Source: Anaerovibrio sp. (GTDB lineage: Bacteria; Bacillota; Negativicutes; Selenomonadales; Selenomonadaceae). From it: 9,043 nt of DNA. Made by a program: the position numbers and the translations under genes. The stretch lies in the NCBI GenBank assembly GCA_016302095.1, contig JAEDOE010000033.1:1-9043 (forward strand), read 5' to 3'. Shown here piece after piece: positions 6,933 through 9,043 of the stretch (positions are counted from its first letter, which is position 1; each line of letters begins with the position of its first letter). The notes under the pieces are model-generated. The model had not been told where the DNA came from and did not search any database. It saw nothing but the letters and a program-made list of their open reading frames with translations.

Positions 6933-8438
6933 TTACTTCTTCATGGTGCCGGTTGCCTGGAATCTCTCATGCCAGGAGAGTGCCTCCTCAAGGATGTGAG
7001 GAGTATGAGCGCTCTTGGTTGCTGCCAGAGCCCTCTCATAATAATCCATCAGCATTGGCTTATAATCAGGATGTGCGCAGTTCTCAATGATAACCTTTGC
7101 TCTCTGGCGAGGGGACAGGCCGCGGAGGTCTGCCAGGCCCTGCTCGGTAACAATGATATCCACATCATGCTCGGTGTGGTCAATATGAGAGCACATAGGC
7201 ACGATGGAGGAAATAGCGCCACCCTTTGCAGTTGAAACTGTAAAGAATACGGTCAGGTATGCGTTGCGGGCGAAGTCGCCGGAACCGCCGATACCATTCA
7301 TCATCTTGGTACCCATGATATGGGTAGAGTTTACGTTGCCGTAAATATCGCACTCGATGGCGGTATTCATGGCAATAACGCCGATGCGGCGTGCCACCTC
7401 AGGGCTGTTGGCAACCTCCTGAGGGCGGAGCACGATGTGCTTCCTGTACTCCTTGATATTGTCATAGAAACGCTTCAGGCCTTCCGGAGACGGGCTGAGG
7501 GAAGTACCGGAGGCAAAGTTCAGCTTGCCTGCATCAATCAGGTCGAACATGCCGTCCTGGATAACCTCGGTGTACACGGACAGATCCTTCAGGTCAGACT
7601 CAACGAAGCCGCTGATAACAGCGTTAGCCACAGCGCCTACGCCGGACTGGAGAGGCAGCAGGTTCTTCGGCATGCGGCCAGCCTTCACCTCATCATGGAG
7701 CAGATGGATGAAGTTCTGGGACATCTTCCTGGAGTTCTCATCAATCTCGCCCAGCGGACGAACCCGGTCAGGAATATCGCAAGGCACGATAAACTTAATC
7801 TTGTCCGGAGTGCATGGGATATAAGGAGTACCAATCCTGTCATTCGGCTTTACAACCGGGATTGGCAGGCGGTTTGGCGGATCCAGAGGAACATATACAT
7901 CGTGCATGCCCTCCAGCTCCAGCGGCTGGCTGGTATTTACCTCAACGATAACCACGTCAGCAGTCTGCACATAAGAAGCAGTATTGCCCATGGAAGTAGT
8001 CGGGATAATATTGCCTTCCTCGGTGATAGCGCAAGCCTCAACGATAGCCACATCGATCTTGCCGCCCATGTATCCGTAGCGAGCCAACTGAGCAGACTCG
8101 GACAGATGCAAATCGCAGTAGTCAATCTTGCCGCTGTTGATTGCATTTCTCATATCCTTGTTGGTCTGGTATGGCATACGGAACTTGATGCCGTTTGCTC
8201 TTGCCAAAGCACCATCTTCCTCATCACCGGTAGAAGCGCCGGTCCAGAGGTTAATCTGGAAATGCTCCTTTTCCATGCGGGCTGCCAATGCCAGAGGCAC
8301 AGCCTTAGGATAACCGGATGGAGTAAAACCACTGGTACCAACATTCATGCCCGGCTTGATGAAAGCTGCTGCTTCCTCAGCAGTAACAATCTTAGCCTGT
8401 AAATCCTTGTTGCGTACGCGATTGAGAATATCAATCAT
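6933..8438 (-). CDS. Succinate/propionate CoA-transferase (acetyl-CoA hydrolase/transferase family)
   Basis: This roughly 501-residue family I CoA-transferase resembles ScpC, Cat1 and AarC. In this operon the likely reaction is propionyl-CoA + succinate to succinyl-CoA + propionate, which closes the cycle without spending ATP; acetyl-CoA may also serve. Seen: GTSGFTPSGYPKAVP at 34-48, the glycine loop GVGAVANAV at 266-274, Glu291 in VYTEVIQDG as the residue that forms the glutamyl-CoA thioester in AarC, GIGGSGDF near 380 and TEQGLADLRG near 435. Both halves are complete and the length is normal. Start choice: ATG 8438 has GGGGAGG at a good 8-nt distance; an in-frame TTG directly before it (8441) is possible but only 5 nt away. 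It is the first gene of the operon, behind a promoter and a structured leader. Substrate preference cannot be read from the sequence. Confidence 0.93.
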   Translation of the reverse strand: MIDILNRVRNKDLQAKIVTAEEAAAFIKPGMNVGTSGFTPSGYPKAVPLALAARMEKEHFQINLWTGASTGDEEDGALARANGIKFRMPYQTNKDMRNAINSGKIDYCDLHLSESAQLARYGYMGGKIDVAIVEACAITEEGNIIPTTSMGNTASYVQTADVVIVEVNTSQPLELEGMHDVYVPLDPPNRLPIPVVKPNDRIGTPYIPCTPDKIKFIVPCDIPDRVRPLGEIDENSRKMSQNFIHLLHDEVKAGRMPKNLLPLQSGVGAVANAVISGFVESDLKDLSVYTEVIQDGMFDLIDAGKLNFASGTSLSPSPEGLKRFYDNIKEYRKHIVLRPQEVANSPEVARRIGVIAMNTAIECDIYGNVNSTHIMGTKMMNGIGGSGDFARNAYLTVFFTVSTAKGGAISSIVPMCSHIDHTEHDVDIIVTEQGLADLRGLSPRQRAKVIIENCAHPDYKPMLMDYYERALAATKSAHTPHILEEALSWHERFQATGTMKK

Positions 8439-8446
8439 CAATAAAT

Positions 8447-8453
8447 CCTCCCC
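8447..8453 (-). promoter_or_regulatory. Ribosome binding site of the CoA-transferase gene
   Basis: GGGGAGG on the minus strand lies 8 nt before ATG 8438 and 5 nt before the in-frame TTG 8441. The spacing favours the ATG. I see no good anti-Shine-Dalgarno stretch (CCTCC-like) in the leader, so masking of this site by the leader structure is not obvious. Confidence 0.75.
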
Positions 8454-8476
8454 TGTATATATTACCTAGAATTTTT

Positions 8477-8567
8477 CTATGAATTCCACCCCGATAACCC
8501 TTAGGCAGCTCAGTTCATAACCTAAAGTTATCGTCACTTTATAAAATAGTTATTGTGAAATTCATAG
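8477..8567 (-). promoter_or_regulatory. Structured 5' leader with nested hairpins
   Basis: In the transcript, CTATGAATTTCAC (8567-8555) pairs with GTGGAATTCATAG (8489-8477) over 13 bp with one G-U wobble. Inside it, CGATAAC plus TTTAGG (8533-8521) pairs with CCTAAGGGTTATCG (8505-8492), leaving one bulged G and a 15-nt loop. The two stems are joined by 21 nt on the 5' side and only 2 nt on the 3' side. An alternative hairpin, ATAAC-TTTAG-GTTAT (8531-8517), excludes the inner stem. The element starts about 15 nt after the predicted transcription start and ends 24 nt before the ribosome site. It lacks the B12 box (GCCACTG) of cobalamin riboswitches. The pairing is seen; function is inference. 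Confidence 0.55.
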
Positions 8568-8588
8568 TACATATTTAGCCTTATTAAA

Positions 8589-8617
8589 AGAATACCACTA
8601 TAAATAAATTCAGTCAA
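8589..8617 (-). promoter_or_regulatory. Sigma-A promoter of the propionate operon
   Basis: TTGACT (8617-8612) and TATTCT (8594-8589) are separated by exactly 17 nt, in AT-rich surroundings. Five of six bases match the -35 consensus and five of six the -10 (TATAAT). Transcription should start near 8582, giving a leader of about 140 nt before the CoA-transferase. I found no better promoter in the rest of the upstream region, and no convincing internal promoter before the downstream genes. Confidence 0.75.
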
Positions 8618-8950
8618 GTAAAGGTTTTCATCTTGTTTTATCGTTTTTAGAAATAACTTAAACTGTTTTTCACCGTTGGAACAATATACCTTCCATAAAT
8701 ACATTTTAGGGTTTAATAGGTAAAATTTATTTGTCCAACATTTTTTGATAACTAAAAGTAATTACCTCATCTGACCGTCAGAAAAATTCATTTATCATAT
8801 CCGGCTTCCCCTGAAAAAAAATCCTGCTTTTTTCGCACTTACTTCCAATTTGCCGCGAAAAAATGTACAACAAATCATCAGGGCAGCCTGACCGCGCACC
8901 AAGCTAAAAAAATCCCCCCCACCATCCTGACTGAGCAAAAATGAAAACGC
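8618..8950. other. AT-rich non-coding region upstream of the operon promoter
   Basis: About 330 nt separate the tRNA terminator from the operon promoter. No credible gene is present. It holds an exact inverted repeat TCTGAC-C-GTCAGA at 8770-8782, about 150 bp upstream of the -35. It also holds a 9-bp inverted repeat TTTTTTCGC/GCGAAAAAA (8828-8836 and 8855-8863), and an overlapping A-run/T-run pair around TCCTGC (8814-8833) that would compete with it. A C7 run lies at 8914-8920. Any of these could be a regulator site, but none matches an operator that I recognise with confidence. Confidence 0.4.
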
Positions 8951-8979
8951 AAAAAAGGCTTCTCATCACTGAGAAGCCT
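8951..8979 (-). terminator. Rho-independent terminator after tRNA-Pro
   Basis: On the minus strand AGGCTTCTC and GAGAAGCCT form a perfect 9-bp stem with a 6-nt loop, followed by a run of T residues (8956-8951). It lies 13 nt after the CCA end of the tRNA. It should end the tRNA transcript and insulate the propionate operon from read-through. Confidence 0.9.
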
Positions 8980-8992
8980 CTGCTTTGCAAAA

Positions 8993-9043
8993 TGGTCGGA
9001 GCGACAGGATTCGAACCTACGACCCCCTGGTCCCAAGCCAGGT
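8993..9043 (-). tRNA. tRNA-Pro (anticodon UGG), 5' part cut by the window edge
   Basis: The minus strand reads into the anticodon arm CCTGG-CTTGGGA-CCAGG. The loop gives TGG at positions 34-36, so the tRNA reads CCN proline codons, chiefly CCA and CCG. Then follow a 5-nt variable loop, the T-arm with GGTTCGAATCC, the acceptor strand CGCTCCG, discriminator A and a genome-encoded CCA (8995-8993). The D-arm and the 5' acceptor strand lie beyond the window. The tRNA is transcribed toward the propionate operon but separated from it by a terminator. Confidence 0.95.

Noticed and set aside
7320..8402. A 360-codon open frame on the plus strand, antisense to the CoA-transferase
   Set aside because: It is a shadow of a conserved gene and shows no recognisable domain.
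8552..8569. Rex (NADH/NAD+ sensor) operator, from TTGTGAAAT on the plus strand
   Set aside because: Only one half-site is present. The other half (TTTCACAA) is missing at the required spacing, and the match falls in the arm of the leader stem, which explains it.
8439..8582. Cobalamin riboswitch in the leader of the B12-enzyme operon
   Set aside because: No B12 box (GCCACTG-like) is present and the leader of about 140 nt is short for the usual class. The nested stems do not match the layout I know for that riboswitch.
8795..8878. A 27-codon minus-strand frame starting at ATG 8878
   Set aside because: There is no Shine-Dalgarno sequence, much of the frame is homopolymer A and T runs, and its position in an intergenic block fits chance.
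8878..8891. Hairpin TCAGG-GCAG-CCTGA as a terminator
   Set aside because: The stem is only 5 bp and has no T-run on either side; the tRNA transcript already has a strong terminator at 8951-8979.

Overview
The window is almost entirely one minus-strand operon for making propionate by the succinate (methylmalonyl-CoA) route. It is flanked by the 3' part of a tRNA-Pro(UGG) gene on the right and a separate enoyl-ACP reductase II (fabK) unit on the left. The gene set suggests an anaerobic, succinate- or propionate-forming member of the Firmicutes, most likely Negativicutes (Selenomonas, Megamonas, Mitsuokella or Veillonella relatives). The grounds are a split B12-dependent mutase, a decarboxylase-type carboxyltransferase with a separate Ala/Pro-linker biotin protein, FabK instead of FabI, strong GGAGG ribosome sites and an encoded tRNA CCA end. 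The placement is inference; no marker gene is present.

Layout, in the direction of transcription (right to left): tRNA-Pro(UGG), cut by the window edge (8993-9043); its terminator (8951-8979); about 500 nt of AT-rich non-coding DNA with a good sigma-A promoter (8589-8617) and a structured 5' leader (8477-8567); family I CoA-transferase (6933-8438); methylmalonyl-CoA mutase catalytic subunit (5268-6914) and B12-binding subunit (4854-5246); a GC-rich hairpin (4785-4815); MeaB G-protein chaperone (3727-4749); methylmalonyl-CoA epimerase (3281-3703); carboxyltransferase subunit MmdA (1701-3236); biotin carrier MmdC (1185-1589); operon terminator (1077-1120); two near-identical extended -10 promoters (1016-1040); fabK (33-977); and a ribosome site for a further gene just outside the window (1-8).

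The gene order follows the reactions. The CoA-transferase makes succinyl-CoA from succinate and propionyl-CoA, releasing propionate. The mutase isomerises succinyl-CoA to (R)-methylmalonyl-CoA, with MeaB guarding its cobalamin. The epimerase gives the (S) form, and MmdA with biotinylated MmdC removes the carboxyl group, returning propionyl-CoA to the transferase. The membrane Na+-pump subunit (MmdB) and the small subunits (MmdD/E) of the Veillonella-type decarboxylase are not here: the operon terminates right after mmdC.

The proteins belong to known families. The least explained parts are non-coding: the potentially bistable 5' leader, the strong hairpin between the B12 subunit and meaB, and the duplicated promoter of fabK. 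I see no mobile element, CRISPR array or defence gene.
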